A stretch of DNA of 64,000 nt from Marinobacter litoralis (GCF_016427555.1 NZ_JAELVS010000006.1:115555-179554), one strand, 5' to 3'; counted from the stretch's first letter, positions 48,780 to 59,604 are shown. The notes: generated from the sequence alone by a model not told the origin. A program made the numbers and translations.

Positions 48780-51700
48780 TCACTCGGATTCCAGCTCGAT
48801 GTCGATACCCAACGAGCGGATCTCCTTGACAAGAACGTTGAAGGATTCGGGCATGCCCGGCTCCATGCGATGGTCTCCATCGACAATGTTCTTATACATC
48901 TTGGTCCGGCCGTTGACGTCATCGGACTTAACGGTAAGCATTTCCTGCAGGGTGTAGGCGGCACCGTATGCCTCCAACGCCCAGACTTCCATCTCACCGA
49001 AACGCTGACCACCGAACTGAGCCTTACCACCCAGCGGCTGCTGGGTAACCAGGCTGTAAGAACCGGTCGAACGCGCGTGCATCTTGTCGTCAATCAGGTG
49101 GTTCAGCTTGAGGATGTACATATAGCCAACTGTGACCGGGCGATCGAACGCATCGCCGGTACGGCCGTCGTACAACTTAGTCTGACCTGTCGTGCTCAGA
49201 CCGGCCAACTCAAGCATCCGCTTAACCTCTGCTTCCTCGGCACCATCAAATACCGGGGTCGCCATTGGCACACCGCCACGCAGGTTGTTACAAAGCTCCA
49301 GAATTTCCTTATCGCTAAGGCTATCCAGATCCACCTTGAACACCTCATCCGAGTGGTTGTAGATCTGATCCAGAAGCTCGCGAAGTTCAGCGACTTTGCG
49401 CTGTTCGTCAAGCATCAGACTGATCCGCTCACCCAGACCCTTGGCTGCGGCACCCAAATGGGTTTCCAGTACCTGACCAACGTTCATCCGCGACGGTACA
49501 CCCAGCGGGTTCAGAACGATATCAACGGTATTACCGAATTCATCGTAAGGCATATCTTCGATCGGCATAACCGCAGAGATAACACCTTTGTTACCGTGAC
49601 GGCCAGCCATCTTGTCACCTGGCTGGATACGACGCTTAATCGCCAGGTACACCTTAACGATCTTCAGCACGCCCGGAGCCAGGTCGTCGCCTTGCTGCAG
49701 CTTGCCTTTTTTGTCGTCGAAGCGCGCCTCATGCTCTTTCTTACGCTCTTCAAGACCTTGCTCGGATTTTTCCAGAAGCTCATTCAGAGCTTCGTCTTTC
49801 ATCCGCAGCTTGAACCAGTCGGCACGTGGCAGCTCTGCCAAGTACGCCTCATCCAGCTTAGCACCCTTTTTCAATCCGGGGCCGCTGATGACCTCCTGGT
49901 CCTTCAAAGCAACCATCAAGCGCTCGAAGGTGGCGCCTTCAACGATGCGGTATTCGTCTTTCAGATCTTTGCGGTACTTATCAAGCTGCTCTTTTTCAAT
50001 CGCTTGAGCGCGGGCATCTTTTTCGATGCCATCGCGGGTGAAGACCTGAACGTCAATCACCGTACCACGGGTGCCCGTTGGGACCCGCTGTGACGTGTCT
50101 TTCACGTCAGAGGCTTTCTCACCGAAGATCGCACGCAGCAGTTTCTCCTCAGGAGTCAGCTGGGTTTCACCCTTAGGTGTCACCTTACCCACCAGGATAT
50201 CCCCAGGGCCTACTTCCGCGCCGATGTAGACGATGCCAGACTCATCCAGCTTAGCCAGTGCGCTTTCACCGACGTTTGGAATATCCGCGGTGATTTCTTC
50301 ACTACCCAGCTTGGTATCACGAGCCACACAGGTCAGTTCCTGAATGTGGATGGTGGTCAGGCGATCTTCCTGAACCACTTTCTCGGAGATAAGGATGGAG
50401 TCCTCAAAGTTGTAACCGTTCCACGGCATGAAAGCGATGCGCATGTTCTGGCCCAGAGCCAGCTCACCCAAGTCGACAGACGGACCATCAGCCAATACGT
50501 CACCACGCGCAATTTCATCGCCTTCACGAACGATGGAACGCTGGTTAATACAGGTGTTCTGGTTCGAGCGGGTGTACTTGGTCAGGTTGTAGATATCCAC
50601 ACCTGCGTCACCGGCTTCTGTTTCGCTTTGGTTTACACGAACAACGATACGCGCGGCATCCACGCTTTCAATCACACCGCCACGACGTGCGGTCACACAC
50701 ACACCGGAGTCTTGGGCAACGGTACGCTCAACACCGGTACCTACCAGAGGCACCTGAGAAATCAGAGTCGGAACCGCCTGGCGCTGCATGTTCGCGCCCA
50801 TCAAGGCGCGGTTAGCATCGTCGTGCTCAAGGAACGGAATCAAAGACGCTGCAACCGATACAACCTGGCGTGGAGAAACGTCCATGAAGTTGACCGCTTC
50901 TGGCGGTGCAACGGTAAATTCGTTCTGGTGACGCACGGTAACCAGCTCGTCGGTCAAGCGCTTGCCTTCATCGGTGGCAGCACTGGCCTGAGCGATCACG
51001 TAATTGCTTTCTTCAATCGCGGACAGGTAAACCAGCTCATCGGTGACAACGCCGTCGACTACTTTTCGATACGGACTCTCAAGGAAACCGTAGGAGTTAG
51101 AGCGGGCATAGGTTGCCAGCGAGTTGATCAAACCGATGTTCGGACCTTCCGGCGTTTCGATTGGGCACACACGACCATAGTGGGTCGGGTGAACGTCTCG
51201 AACCTCAAAGCCTGCACGCTCACGGGTCAGACCACCTGGGCCCAACGCGGAAATACGACGCTTGTGTGTAACCTCGGAAAGCGGGTTGTTTTGGTCCATG
51301 AACTGAGACAGCTGACTTGAACCAAAGAACTCTTTAACGGCCGCCGCAACCGGCTTGGCGTTAATGAGATCCTGAGGCATCAGGCCTTCGCTCTCAGCCA
51401 GACTCAAACGCTCACGTACCGCACGTTCAACACGCACCAGGCCTACACGGAACTGGTTTTCCGCCATCTCACCAACACAGCGAACACGACGGTTACCCAG
51501 GTTATCGATGTCATCGACCTGGCCTTGACCATTACGAATCGCGATCAACGTTTTAAGAACGTCGATGATGTCTTCGTGTGTCAGGATGCCTTCGCCGGTG
51601 CTTTCTTCACGACCCAGACGACGGTTCAGCTTCATCCGGCCAACCGCAGACAGATCGTACCGCTCTTCGGAGAAGAACAGGTTGTTAAACAGATTTTCCG

Positions 51701-52856
51701 CAGATTCTTTCGTTGGCGGCTCGCCAGGACGCATCATGCGGTAGATCTCTACCAACGCTTCCAGCGGCGTCCGAGTCGGATCGACACGCAGGGTGTCGGA
51801 CATGAACGGACCACAGTCAAGGTCGTTGGTATAAAGAGTTTCAAGCTCGGTGACACCGGCGTCGAGGATCGTATCCATCACCTCTTCGGTGAGCTCGGTG
51901 TTGCACTCAACCAGCACCTCACCGGTAGACGCATCGATCATGTCTTTGGCAAGAACGCGGCCGTACAGGTATTCGGTTGGCACTTCCAGCTCGGTAATAC
52001 CCGCTTTTTCAAGCTGCTTGATATGGCGAGCGGTAATCCGGCGACCTTCCTCGGCAATGACATTACCTTCGTTATCTTTAATATCGAAGGTGGCTATGTC
52101 ACCACGCAGACGGCTTGGAACCAGCTCGAGGTTACAAACCTCTTTGCCTATCGTGAACTTACTGGTCTCGAAGAACATGGCCAGCGTTTGCTCGGATGTG
52201 TAACCCAGAGCACGCAACAAGATAGAAGCCGGCAGCTTACGACGACGGTCGATACGAACGAAAACGGAATCTTTCGGATCAAATTCGAAGTCCAACCATG
52301 AGCCACGGTAAGGAATCACTCGCGCTGAATACAACAGCTTACCAGAGGAGTGGGTTTTACCCTTGTCGTGGTCAAAGAACACACCCGGCGACCGGTGCAG
52401 CTGGGAAACAATAACGCGCTCGGTACCGTTAATAACGAAGGTACCGTTCTCGGTCATCAGGGGCATTTCGCCCATGTAGACTTCTTGTTCTTTAATGTCC
52501 TTGATCGCCTTGTTAGACGATTCTCTATCATAAATGATCAAGCGGACTTTCACCCGCAGCGGCGCCGCGTATGTAACGCCCCGGAGCTGACATTCCTTGA
52601 CGTCAAATACCGGCTCGCCGATCCGATAGCTCACATACTCGAGCGCGGCGTTGCCAGAGTAGCTGACAATCGGGAATACGGATTTGAACGCTGCGTGAAG
52701 ACCGGTTTCCCGGCGGTCCTCAGGAACGGCTTCCATTTGTAGGAAGTCCCGGAACGAATCCAGCTGAATAGACAGCAAATAGGGGACGTCCATCACGGAA
52801 GGCAATTTACTGAAATCTTTGCGAATCCGCTTTTTTTCGGTGTAGGAGTAAGTCAT
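48780..52856 (-). CDS. rpoB: RNA polymerase beta subunit
   Basis: A 1358-residue subunit (1342 in E. coli). The start [15 protein letters not shown] at 52856 is preferred because GGGGA is correctly spaced before it; an ATG six bases upstream abuts that site. The rifampicin pocket [17 protein letters not shown], then [13 protein letters not shown], has the usual Asp, His and Ser residues, so sensitivity is predicted. GEKAS and GRHGNKGV mark the catalytic lysine region. It follows rplL across a 242-base gap with an attenuator-like hairpin. Confidence 0.98.
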   Translation of the reverse strand: MTYSYTEKKRIRKDFSKLPSVMDVPYLLSIQLDSFRDFLQMEAVPEDRRETGLHAAFKSVFPIVSYSGNAALEYVSYRIGEPVFDVKECQLRGVTYAAPLRVKVRLIIYDRESSNKAIKDIKEQEVYMGEMPLMTENGTFVINGTERVIVSQLHRSPGVFFDHDKGKTHSSGKLLYSARVIPYRGSWLDFEFDPKDSVFVRIDRRRKLPASILLRALGYTSEQTLAMFFETSKFTIGKEVCNLELVPSRLRGDIATFDIKDNEGNVIAEEGRRITARHIKQLEKAGITELEVPTEYLYGRVLAKDMIDASTGEVLVECNTELTEEVMDTILDAGVTELETLYTNDLDCGPFMSDTLRVDPTRTPLEALVEIYRMMRPGEPPTKESAENLFNNLFFSEERYDLSAVGRMKLNRRLGREESTGEGILTHEDIIDVLKTLIAIRNGQGQVDDIDNLGNRRVRCVGEMAENQFRVGLVRVERAVRERLSLAESEGLMPQDLINAKPVAAAVKEFFGSSQLSQFMDQNNPLSEVTHKRRISALGPGGLTRERAGFEVRDVHPTHYGRVCPIETPEGPNIGLINSLATYARSNSYGFLESPYRKVVDGVVTDELVYLSAIEESNYVIAQASAATDEGKRLTDELVTVRHQNEFTVAPPEAVNFMDVSPRQVVSVAASLIPFLEHDDANRALMGANMQRQAVPTLISQVPLVGTGVERTVAQDSGVCVTARRGGVIESVDAARIVVRVNQSETEAGDAGVDIYNLTKYTRSNQNTCINQRSIVREGDEIARGDVLADGPSVDLGELALGQNMRIAFMPWNGYNFEDSILISEKVVQEDRLTTIHIQELTCVARDTKLGSEEITADIPNVGESALAKLDESGIVYIGAEVGPGDILVGKVTPKGETQLTPEEKLLRAIFGEKASDVKDTSQRVPTGTRGTVIDVQVFTRDGIEKDARAQAIEKEQLDKYRKDLKDEYRIVEGATFERLMVALKDQEVISGPGLKKGAKLDEAYLAELPRADWFKLRMKDEALNELLEKSEQGLEERKKEHEARFDDKKGKLQQGDDLAPGVLKIVKVYLAIKRRIQPGDKMAGRHGNKGVISAVMPIEDMPYDEFGNTVDIVLNPLGVPSRMNVGQVLETHLGAAAKGLGERISLMLDEQRKVAELRELLDQIYNHSDEVFKVDLDSLSDKEILELCNNLRGGVPMATPVFDGAEEAEVKRMLELAGLSTTGQTKLYDGRTGDAFDRPVTVGYMYILKLNHLIDDKMHARSTGSYSLVTQQPLGGKAQFGGQRFGEMEVWALEAYGAAYTLQEMLTVKSDDVNGRTKMYKNIVDGDHRMEPGMPESFNVLVKEIRSLGIDIELESE

Positions 52857-53027
52857 CTGCATTCCCCAGCTTTAGACCTGATACCTGGTATCAAGAAGCA
52901 ATCATGTGTTCTGCTTCGGGGCCGAGTTGCTCGGCATATTGCGCCGCCTTGAACAAGACTCTGGTTGCAGGTTATACATCTGAAATTAACCTGATATAGC
53001 CCACCAGACTCTATAGCATATACAACA

Positions 53028-53078
53028 CAAAAAGGCCGGTGGCATATTGCCACCAGCCTCGCCGCGCCTAAGGCGCGG
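53028..53078 (-). terminator. Attenuator-like hairpins between rplL and rpoB
   Basis: Nearer rplL, CCGCGCC/GGCGCGG (53062-53078) is a 7-bp stem with a TAA loop. Then comes a 10-bp stem, GGCTGGTGGC / GCCACCGGCC (53034-53058), followed by TTTTTGTG on the minus strand. By analogy with E. coli, where partial termination and RNase III cleavage set the rplL to rpoB ratio, this is probably an attenuator with a processing site. Confidence 0.75.
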
Positions 53079-53098
53079 TGTCGATCAACAACCGACTA

Positions 53099-53473
53099 TT
53101 ACTTAAGCTCAACAGAAGCGCCTGCTTCCTCAAGCTTCTTCTTGGCTTCTTCAGCCTCTTCCTTGCTAGCGCCTTCCTTAACAGTAGAAGGAGCGCCATC
53201 AACCATTTCTTTCGCTTCTTTCAGGCCAAGACCTGTCAGTTCACGAACGGCCTTGATGGCGTTAACTTTCTTGTCGCCAGCGCCGGTCAGAACAACGTCA
53301 AATTCAGTCTGCTCTTCAGCGGCTTCGCCACCACCAGCAGCTGCAGGCGCAGCAGCAACAGCTGCAGCGGCAGAAACGTTGAACTTCTCTTCCATAGCTT
53401 CAACGAGCTCAACAACTTCCATTACGCTCATTTCAGCAATTGCATTCAAAATATCGTCTTTAGACAGAGCCAT
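53099..53473 (-). CDS. rplL: 50S ribosomal protein L7/L12
   Basis: A 124-residue acidic stalk protein present in several copies per ribosome, which recruits and activates translational GTPases. It has an N-terminal dimer domain ([19 protein letters not shown]), an Ala/Gly-rich hinge at about 34-52, and a C-terminal domain with [27 protein letters not shown], the factor-binding face. Three residues longer than E. coli. It follows rplJ by 39 bases. Confidence 0.98.
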   Translation of the reverse strand: MALSKDDILNAIAEMSVMEVVELVEAMEEKFNVSAAAAVAAAPAAAGGGEAAEEQTEFDVVLTGAGDKKVNAIKAVRELTGLGLKEAKEMVDGAPSTVKEGASKEEAEEAKKKLEEAGASVELK

Positions 53474-53512
53474 GACTTTCTCCCAAAAAATAAAATATGG
53501 TGTTCAACAGAA

Positions 53513-54043
53513 TCAAGCAGCGTCTTGCTTCTGGTCGCGAACTGCAGCTACTACACGTGTGATTCTGCCCGGAATATCGTTCAGAGTACGTGCAAGCTTG
53601 GTTACTGGTGCCTGTGTAACAATAGCCAGCTTCGTCAACGCTTCGTGCAGCGTCGGCAGAGTGGCCAGGCGATCGATTTGCTCTGCACCCATCAGCTCAC
53701 CGCCGACGGCCAGACCTTTGATCTCGAAAGCCTCTTTTTCTTTGGCGAAATCCTTCAACAGGCGCGCAGCGGCACCCGGATCTTCCATTGAAAAAGCCAG
53801 AATGGTAGGACCAACCAACGCAGAATCGATGCACTCGAACTCAGTACCTTTAATCGCAATCTTGGCGAGGTTGTTACGAACAACCTGCAGATGTACGTTT
53901 TCAGCACGAGCCTTGGCACGAAGCGCCGTCATGTCACCAGAGGTAACACCACGATAGTCAGCCAAAACCACAGACAGAGCAGCACCAGCAGTCTCGTTGA
54001 CTTCAGCGACGATCGCTTTCTTGTCTTCGAGTCTAATTGCCAC
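53513..54043 (-). CDS. rplJ: 50S ribosomal protein L10
   Basis: A 176-residue stalk base protein that anchors L7/L12 dimers; in E. coli the L10-L12 complex represses its own leader. [41 protein letters not shown] and [10 protein letters not shown] are diagnostic, and the C-terminal helix carries the L12 sites. The start is GTG at 54043 with GAGGAG seven bases before it; an apparent ATG frame 34 residues longer covers the structured leader. It is 11 residues longer than E. coli L10. Confidence 0.96.
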   Translation of the reverse strand: MAIRLEDKKAIVAEVNETAGAALSVVLADYRGVTSGDMTALRAKARAENVHLQVVRNNLAKIAIKGTEFECIDSALVGPTILAFSMEDPGAAARLLKDFAKEKEAFEIKGLAVGGELMGAEQIDRLATLPTLHEALTKLAIVTQAPVTKLARTLNDIPGRITRVVAAVRDQKQDAA

Positions 54044-54257
54044 TGGATTTCTCCTCGATTTCGCCGGGACAACCCCGGCAAACCCATCATTGCCCTTCAG
54101 AAAAGGGCGCCTTACGGTGTTTGGGTTCAGAGAGAACGTCTTCACACCGTCTGCGTAGGCGTTGCTTTAACCCGTATGGCTCTTGTTACCAAGAGCCTCA
54201 GGGGCCTACGGTCTTTGACAGCCTCGGCTTCCGCCTAGACTACAAAGTAACTACTAA
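54044..54257 (-). promoter_or_regulatory. Structured rplJ leader (L10 leader-like)
   Basis: The 214-base gap between rplA and rplJ folds well on the minus strand. An outer stem joins CGTAGGC and GCCTACG (54204-54210 with 54154-54160) around an inner perfect 8-bp stem, GGCTCTTG-GTAA-CAAGAGCC (54178-54197), with a GNRA-type loop. Two smaller hairpins follow (54092-54108 and 54063-54079), the last just before the rplJ ribosome site. Position and shape fit the autoregulatory L10 leader of gammaproteobacteria. Confidence 0.65.
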
Positions 54258-54956
54258 TCAGAGGCTCAGTGAGCTTTGATCAATAGTCAGGCCAGGACCC
54301 ATGGTCGAAGAGATAGTGATCTTCTTCAGATACACACCTTTAGACGACGCAGGCTTGGCCTTTTTAAGATCTGCAACCAGAGCTTCAAGGTTCTCCTTGA
54401 TGTTCTGAGCAGTAAATTCAACATTACCCAGCGGAGCGTGGATGATACCGTTCTTATCAGTACGGTAGCGAACCTGACCAGCCTTGGCATTTTTAACTGC
54501 AGTTTCAACATCAGCAGTCACAGTACCAACCTTCGGGTTAGGCATCAGGCCACGAGGCCCCAGAATCTGACCCAGCTGACCTACAACACGCATTGCGTCC
54601 GGGGTTGCGATAACCACGTCAAAATCCATGTTGCCTTTCTTAACTTCTTCTGCCAAATCGTCCATACCAACAACGTCGGCACCAGCGGCAGTTGCTTTCT
54701 CAGCGTTTGCACCCTGGGTAAAGACAGCGACACGTACAGTTTTACCTGTGCCGTGCGGCAGAACCGTGCTGCTACGAACGACCTGGTCAGATTTACGTGC
54801 ATCCACACCCAGATTTACAGCAACATCAACAGACTCTTTGAACTTTACGGCCTGACCCACTTCAGCCAGCAGGGCAACCGCCTCGTCTACAGAGTATGCA
54901 CGGGTAGAGTCTACTTTTTCAGCGATCAGCTGCTTACGCTTGCTCAACTTAGCCAT
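54258..54956 (-). CDS. rplA: 50S ribosomal protein L1
   Basis: A 232-residue protein of the mobile L1 stalk that helps deacylated tRNA leave the E site; in E. coli it also represses rplK-rplA translation. [54 protein letters not shown] and the [26 protein letters not shown] segment are diagnostic. Two residues shorter than E. coli. One base separates it from rplK. Confidence 0.98.
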   Translation of the reverse strand: MAKLSKRKQLIAEKVDSTRAYSVDEAVALLAEVGQAVKFKESVDVAVNLGVDARKSDQVVRSSTVLPHGTGKTVRVAVFTQGANAEKATAAGADVVGMDDLAEEVKKGNMDFDVVIATPDAMRVVGQLGQILGPRGLMPNPKVGTVTADVETAVKNAKAGQVRYRTDKNGIIHAPLGNVEFTAQNIKENLEALVADLKKAKPASSKGVYLKKITISSTMGPGLTIDQSSLSL

Positions 54957-54957
54957 C

Positions 54958-55389
54958 TTATAGACCCTCCACAGTCAGACCCATACTACGGGCTGTTCCG
55001 GCAATGGTACGAACCGCAGCGTCCATATCTGCTGCTGTCAGATCCGGCTCTTTGGTCTTGGCAATTTCTTCAAGCTGAGCGCGCGTTACGGTACCAACCT
55101 TTTCAGTGTTGGGACGACCAGAACCACTCTTAACACCAGCGGCCTTCTTCAATAGAACTGGCGCCGGCGGAGTTTTAGTAATAAAGGTAAAGCTGCGATC
55201 GCTGTACACAGTGATAACAGTAGGAATCGGCAGACCAGGCTCTACACCTTGAGTCTGGGCGTTAAACGCCTTACAGAATTCCATGATGTTTACGCCGCGC
55301 TGACCCAGTGCAGGACCAACGGGGGGACTTGGGTTGGCCTGACCGGCAGCAACCTGAAGCTTGATATACGCTTCAATCTTCTTTGCCAT
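54958..55389 (-). CDS. rplK: 50S ribosomal protein L11
   Basis: A 143-residue protein of the GTPase-associated centre, needed for RelA activation and the target of thiopeptides. [36 protein letters not shown] with its proline-rich linker is the N-terminal domain; the C-terminal RNA-binding domain starts near residue 75. Usual PrmA methylation sites (Ala/Lys near the start) are present. It follows the nusG terminator and starts its own cistron pair with rplA. Confidence 0.98.
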   Translation of the reverse strand: MAKKIEAYIKLQVAAGQANPSPPVGPALGQRGVNIMEFCKAFNAQTQGVEPGLPIPTVITVYSDRSFTFITKTPPAPVLLKKAAGVKSGSGRPNTEKVGTVTRAQLEEIAKTKEPDLTAADMDAAVRTIAGTARSMGLTVEGL

Positions 55390-55455
55390 GATAGTTCTCC
55401 TATGGGTTCAAACGCCTTTCGGCTCCCCGGTGATGACGCCTGCACTCTGCAGACA

Positions 55456-55486
55456 CAAAAAGCCCGCTACGCCGTGGCGAGCGAGC
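55456..55486 (-). terminator. Terminator between nusG and rplK
   Basis: A GC-rich stem of about 11 bp (GCTCGCTCGCC pairing with GGCGTAGCGGGC, one bulge) is followed by TTTTTGTG on the minus strand. It lies 22-52 bases after nusG and separates the secE-nusG unit from the rplK operon. No clear rplK promoter was found after it, so it may be leaky. Confidence 0.75.
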
Positions 55487-55507
55487 TCTAATTTTCCAAG
55501 CTTGCCG

Positions 55508-56041
55508 TCAGTCTTTCTCGACCTGACCAAACTCCAACTCTACTGGAGTCGAACGACCAAAGATCAGCACAGCAACCTTGACACGACTCTTGTCGTAATC
55601 CACTTCTTCGACCACGCCATTGAAGTCGGCGAAAGGCCCTTCGATAACCCGAACAACCTCACCCGGCTCAAACAGCGTCTTGGGCTTGGGCTTGTCCGCA
55701 CCGCTCTCTACGCGGCGGAGAATAGCCTCTGCCTCACGCTCTGTGATCGGGGCTGGCTTTTCTTTAGTGCCACCAATGAAGCCAAGCACTCGCGGGGTAT
55801 CTTTAACCAGGTGCCACGACTCGTCATCCAGCTCCATTTGAACCAGAACGTAGCCGGGGTAAAACTTCCGCTCGCTCTTGCGCTTTTTCCCGTCACGCAT
55901 CTCGACAACTTCCTCGGTCGGAACCAGGATGTCGCCAAATTTGTCTTCCATGCTTTCAAGAGCAACTCGCTCTTTAAGAGCGCGCATTACCTGCTTCTCA
56001 AAGCCAGAATACGCATGTACGACGTACCAGCGCTTAGCCAT
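55508..56041 (-). CDS. nusG: Transcription termination/antitermination factor NusG
   Basis: A 177-residue elongation factor. The NGN domain (about 1-115; [43 protein letters not shown]) binds the polymerase clamp. The KOW domain (about 125-177; [24 protein letters not shown]) binds Rho or S10. ATG 56041 is the family start; 21 residues upstream overlap secE in another frame. It lies 11 bases after secE and is probably cotranscribed with it. Confidence 0.98.
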   Translation of the reverse strand: MAKRWYVVHAYSGFEKQVMRALKERVALESMEDKFGDILVPTEEVVEMRDGKKRKSERKFYPGYVLVQMELDDESWHLVKDTPRVLGFIGGTKEKPAPITEREAEAILRRVESGADKPKPKTLFEPGEVVRVIEGPFADFNGVVEEVDYDKSRVKVAVLIFGRSTPVELEFGQVEKD

Positions 56042-56052
56042 TGACACTCCTG

Positions 56053-56421
56053 TTAACCGATAAAGCCGGCGACGAGCCAACTGATCAGCGAGTCCATACC
56101 CCACAAAATCAACGAGACAACCAACACAAAAACCACAACAATAACGGTGGTCTGCACCAGCTCAGGTCTTGTGGGCCACACTACCTTCCGGATCTCTACA
56201 CGCGCTTCTTTTAGCAGCGTCGCAAAACGGCGACCTTTATCGGTCTGCAGCGCAACATAAGCCGCCACAACACCCAACGCCACGAGAGCCAAAACCCGGT
56301 ACAGCACGGACTCGGAACTGAAATACTGATTACCCACCACTCCGGCGGCAATCAAAACGAAAACAACCAGCCATTTCACAAGGTCGAAACGACTGGATGA
56401 TTGAACGGCTCTTGACTCCAT
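56053..56421 (-). CDS. secE: Preprotein translocase subunit SecE
   Basis: A 122-residue inner-membrane protein with three predicted helices (near 15-35, 40-60 and 90-115), the three-helix type of gammaproteobacteria. The conserved cytoplasmic amphipathic helix [21 protein letters not shown] clamps SecY. ATG 56421 is chosen because family members start here; a longer frame runs into tRNA-Trp. It lies between tRNA-Trp and nusG. Confidence 0.96.
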   Translation of the reverse strand: MESRAVQSSSRFDLVKWLVVFVLIAAGVVGNQYFSSESVLYRVLALVALGVVAAYVALQTDKGRRFATLLKEARVEIRKVVWPTRPELVQTTVIVVVFVLVVSLILWGMDSLISWLVAGFIG

Positions 56422-56454
56422 AGGAATCAGCTTATGTATCCGGATGTTAAAAAA

Positions 56455-56530
<76 letters not shown>

Positions 56531-56581
56531 GCACCGAAACAACTCAGTGCAACACTACACTGTACGCGAGTAACCCGAAGG

Positions 56582-57778
56582 TTACTCGATAATTTTAGCT
56601 ACCACACCGGCACCAACGGTACGGCCGCCTTCACGAATCGCGAAGCGCAGACCATCTTCCATGGCGATCGGAGCGATCAGAGTAACAACCATCTGAACGT
56701 TGTCACCTGGCATTACCATTTCAACACCTTCCGGCAGTTCACAAGAACCGGTCACGTCAGTGGTCCGGAAGTAGAACTGAGGACGGTAGCCCTTGAAGAA
56801 CGGAGTATGACGACCACCTTCTTCTTTAGACAATACGTACACTTCACACTCAAACTTGGTGTGCGGGTTGATAGAACCCGGTACGCACAGAACCTGACCA
56901 CGCTCAACGTCGTCACGCTTGGTACCACGCAGCAGAACACCTACGTTCTCACCAGCACGACCTTCGTCGAGCAGCTTACGGAACATTTCAACGCCAGTAC
57001 AAGTAGTCTTCACGGTATCCTTGATACCAACGATTTCCACTTCTTCACCAACCTTGATGATACCGCGCTCTACACGACCGGTTACTACAGTACCACGGCC
57101 AGAGATAGAGAATACGTCCTCGATCGGCATCAGGAACGGCTGATCAACAGCACGCTCAGGATCCGGGATGTACGCATCCAGAGCTTCTACCAGCTTCTTA
57201 ACAGCGGTAGTACCCATTTCGTTGTCGTCTTTGCCTTCCAGAGCCATCAACGCAGAACCGGTAACGATCGGAGTGTCGTCGCCCGGGAAGTCGTACATGC
57301 TCAGCAGATCACGAACTTCCATCTCAACCAGCTCAAGCAGCTCTTCATCGTCTACCATGTCCGCTTTGTTCAGGAACACAACGATGTAAGGAACGCCAAC
57401 CTGACGAGACAGCAGGATGTGCTCACGAGTCTGCGGCATTGGGCCGTCAGCTGCGGAACAAACCAGGATCGCGCCGTCCATCTGAGCCGCACCAGTGATC
57501 ATGTTCTTAACATAGTCAGCGTGGCCCGGGCAGTCTACGTGCGCGTAGTGACGGCTTGGGGAATCGTACTCAACGTGTGACGTGGCGATGGTTATACCAC
57601 GTGCACGCTCTTCCGGTGCGTTATCGATCTGGTCGAACGCACTTGCAGAACCTGTGCCCCAAACTTCGTGACATACACGAGTCAGAGCAGCGGTCAGAGT
57701 GGTCTTACCATGGTCAACGTGACCGATGGTGCCGACGTTAACGTGCGGTTTACTACGTTCAAATTTTTCTTTAGACAT
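56582..57778 (-). CDS. tufB: Elongation factor Tu (copy B)
   Basis: A 398-residue EF-Tu identical in protein sequence to tufA. The start here is ATG at 57778 (tufA uses GTG). Motifs are as in copy A. It lies downstream of four tRNA genes and upstream of tRNA-Trp and secE, so tRNA processing should release its message. Five third-position differences from tufA lie in the last nine codons; I saw no other difference until the start codon, after which the flanks are unrelated. Confidence 0.98.
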   Translation of the reverse strand: MSKEKFERSKPHVNVGTIGHVDHGKTTLTAALTRVCHEVWGTGSASAFDQIDNAPEERARGITIATSHVEYDSPSRHYAHVDCPGHADYVKNMITGAAQMDGAILVCSAADGPMPQTREHILLSRQVGVPYIVVFLNKADMVDDEELLELVEMEVRDLLSMYDFPGDDTPIVTGSALMALEGKDDNEMGTTAVKKLVEALDAYIPDPERAVDQPFLMPIEDVFSISGRGTVVTGRVERGIIKVGEEVEIVGIKDTVKTTCTGVEMFRKLLDEGRAGENVGVLLRGTKRDDVERGQVLCVPGSINPHTKFECEVYVLSKEEGGRHTPFFKGYRPQFYFRTTDVTGSCELPEGVEMVMPGDNVQMVVTLIAPIAMEDGLRFAIREGGRTVGAGVVAKIIE

Positions 57779-57830
57779 TCGACCAATCCCCCTAATCAAC
57801 CAGGACCGTAACGTTGACCGGAATTAAAAG

Positions 57831-57906
57831 TGGAGCTCATGACCGGAATTGAACCGGTGACCTCATCCTTACCAAGGATGTGCTCTACCGACTGAGCTAC
57901 ATGAGC
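57831..57906 (-). tRNA. tRNA-Thr (GGT)
   Basis: A 76-base cloverleaf on the minus strand: acceptor GCTCATG/CATGAGC, anticodon stem CATCC-TTGGTAA-GGATG with anticodon GGT (reads ACC and ACU), T arm with GGTTCAATTCC and encoded CCA. It is the last of four clustered tRNAs before tufB. Confidence 0.97.
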
Positions 57907-57918
57907 GAAAAACTAAAT

Positions 57919-57993
<75 letters not shown>

Positions 57994-58003
57994 GAGCAAT
58001 AAG

Positions 58004-58087
58004 TGGTGGAGGGGGCTGGATTCGAACCAGCGAAGCTTTCGCGTCAGATTTACAGTCTGATCCCTTTGGCCACTCGGGAACCCCTCC
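58004..58087 (-). tRNA. tRNA-Tyr (GTA)
   Basis: An 84-base class II tRNA on the minus strand with the long variable arm (CGCGAAAGCTTCG region), acceptor GGAGGGG/CCCCTCC, anticodon GTA in CAGACTGTAAATCTG, and encoded CCA. Confidence 0.97.
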
Positions 58088-58127
58088 AATACAAACCCGC
58101 TTCGCGGATCTGCTTAAAACTAAAAAG

Positions 58128-58203
58128 TGGAGCTGGCGGACGGAATCGAACCCCCGACCTGCTGATTACAAGTCAGCTGCTCTACCAACTGAGCTACGCC
58201 AGC
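58128..58203 (-). tRNA. tRNA-Thr (TGT)
   Basis: A 76-base cloverleaf on the minus strand: acceptor GCTGGCG/CGCCAGC, anticodon stem GCTGA-CTTGTAA-TCAGC with anticodon TGT (reads ACA and others), T arm GGGGGTTCGATTCCG and encoded CCA. It is first in the cluster, about 20 bases after the predicted transcription start. Confidence 0.97.
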
Positions 58204-58231
58204 TCACATTCGCTCGTTCAGCGAGGGCGGT

Positions 58232-58260
58232 ATACTACGGATTTTTTTCGGATGTTGCAA
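58232..58260 (-). promoter_or_regulatory. Sigma-70 promoter of the tRNA-tufB unit
   Basis: On the minus strand, TTGCAA (58255-58260) and TAGTAT (58232-58237) are 17 bases apart, followed by the GC-rich ACCGCCCTCGC, a discriminator typical of stringently controlled tRNA promoters. It overlaps the last 9 codons of the SPOR gene. Confidence 0.75.
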
Positions 58261-58873
58261 CACCTTCGCAAGCGTTACGTTCGATGAAATCGAAATCTCC
58301 CTCAAAACCCGCTTCAACCGCTTGAAGCACTTCGGTTTCCCTCAGCGATTCAACCTTGAAAGCGAGCGCGTATCCTATCCGATTACGAGGGAACTTGGCC
58401 AGTGTTACATGCAAATTTTCCGACTTTTTTTCGCTCACCAGCTTTTTTGCCGCTTCAAGAGACTCAAACATGCCCAATGAAACCGCATTTTTGTATTGCC
58501 CCCTGGTAACGACGTAAACATCGGCGCCTCGAGACCTCAAATCCTCCGCGAGCGCCCGGGCATCCGGTTCAGGTTGAGGTGGCACCAAAACCCAGTGCAA
58601 TGGCTGCAACGACGCCACCTTCGATTTCACCTGGTATTCCAGATCAGTGGCTCGCCCAAGGGCATTCACCACGGAAGGCGAACGGAACCAACCAATGGTG
58701 AGGCAAACATATTCCCTTTCAAACTCAGGCTTCGGTTGTTGAGCCGCTTTTAAACTGGCCACCCGGGGCAAACTACCAGCGACCGTTGCACTCACTGTGG
58801 GCAATGCCAATCTTTCGGGCAAAAACCACAGCAACACATTCAGCATCGCCATGCATAACGCCAACCACTTCAT
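58235..58873 (-). CDS. SPOR-type membrane-anchored protein
   Basis: A 212-residue protein with one N-terminal membrane segment (residues 1-20, MKWLALCMAMLNVLLWFLP) and a periplasmic C-terminal region. HWVLVPPQPEPDARALAEDLRSRGADVYVV, then KNAVSLGMFESLEAAKKLVSEK, resembles the SPOR fold that binds denuded septal peptidoglycan. It occupies the place of the SPOR gene PA4278 of Pseudomonas, between coaX and the tRNAs. ATG 58873 overlaps the coaX stop (ATGA); a longer frame upstream is inside coaX. Its role is inferred from fold and position only. Confidence 0.8.
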   Translation of the reverse strand: MKWLALCMAMLNVLLWFLPERLALPTVSATVAGSLPRVASLKAAQQPKPEFEREYVCLTIGWFRSPSVVNALGRATDLEYQVKSKVASLQPLHWVLVPPQPEPDARALAEDLRSRGADVYVVTRGQYKNAVSLGMFESLEAAKKLVSEKKSENLHVTLAKFPRNRIGYALAFKVESLRETEVLQAVEAGFEGDFDFIERNACEGVATSEKNP

Positions 58874-59604
58874 AGCAAGCCATCCTGTTCGACAACTCGC
58901 TGCAGCCCGTCGAGCACAAGCTCCGGGACATGTTCGGCCCGCAATCCCAGCTGAACAAACCGGCTTGCGTCGCCCCCGGTTATCAGCACATTCTGCAATC
59001 CGTAGGTCTCTGCATCCCTGTGCGCTTGACGGATAACACCTTCGGTCAGCCATGCCAAACCATGATTGGCACACTCCCCCGTTGTTTGTCCAGGGCGAGT
59101 ATTGAGCTGGTCATCTACGTCAAAACCGATTCTTGCCGCGTCTAACTTAAGACTCCGGCGCATCATCCCCAAGCCCGGCAGAATAAATCCACCCAGATGC
59201 ATCCCGCCCCCATCGATATAGTCCACGGTCACAGCGCTACCCGCATCAATAATCGCGCATCCCCCGCAGTAACGGCTCCAGGCAGCAACCATAGCATGCC
59301 AGCGGTCCGCACCCATTCTTGAGACATCCTGATAGGAGTTTTGCAGTCCGTTTCGCTCAGCTTCGCTCCAGAAGAAATGGATTGGCGCCGGCGTCAGCTT
59401 GGCGACCTCTGCTTCCAGAGCCTTCCGGCTGGCTTCCGATGCGACCGTTGAGACGCAAACCCGGCTGACCTGATCTGCGAGTGGCGCCAGCGTGCTAAAC
59501 GGTTCAGGGGCACGTAAATCAGCTGCGCCAACCGCTACCCGGTCCATGCCGCTCATCAAACGCCATTTAATTCGGGTATTTCCGGAATCGATTAGTAAGA
59601 TCAC
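58870..59604 (-). CDS. coaX: Type III pantothenate kinase
   Basis: A 244-residue kinase of the acetate/sugar kinase/Hsp70 fold that catalyses the first step of coenzyme A synthesis and is not feedback-inhibited. Seen are LIDSGNTRIKW at the start (phosphate loop, Asp6), RMGADRWHAMVAAW, DAGSAVTVDYID and GGFILPGLGMM. Cysteines and a GDAS segment lie near the end. The start is GTG at 59604 overlapping the birA stop (GTGA). It is coupled on both sides, in the order birA-coaX-SPOR. Confidence 0.95.
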   Translation of the reverse strand: MILLIDSGNTRIKWRLMSGMDRVAVGAADLRAPEPFSTLAPLADQVSRVCVSTVASEASRKALEAEVAKLTPAPIHFFWSEAERNGLQNSYQDVSRMGADRWHAMVAAWSRYCGGCAIIDAGSAVTVDYIDGGGMHLGGFILPGLGMMRRSLKLDAARIGFDVDDQLNTRPGQTTGECANHGLAWLTEGVIRQAHRDAETYGLQNVLITGGDASRFVQLGLRAEHVPELVLDGLQRVVEQDGLL

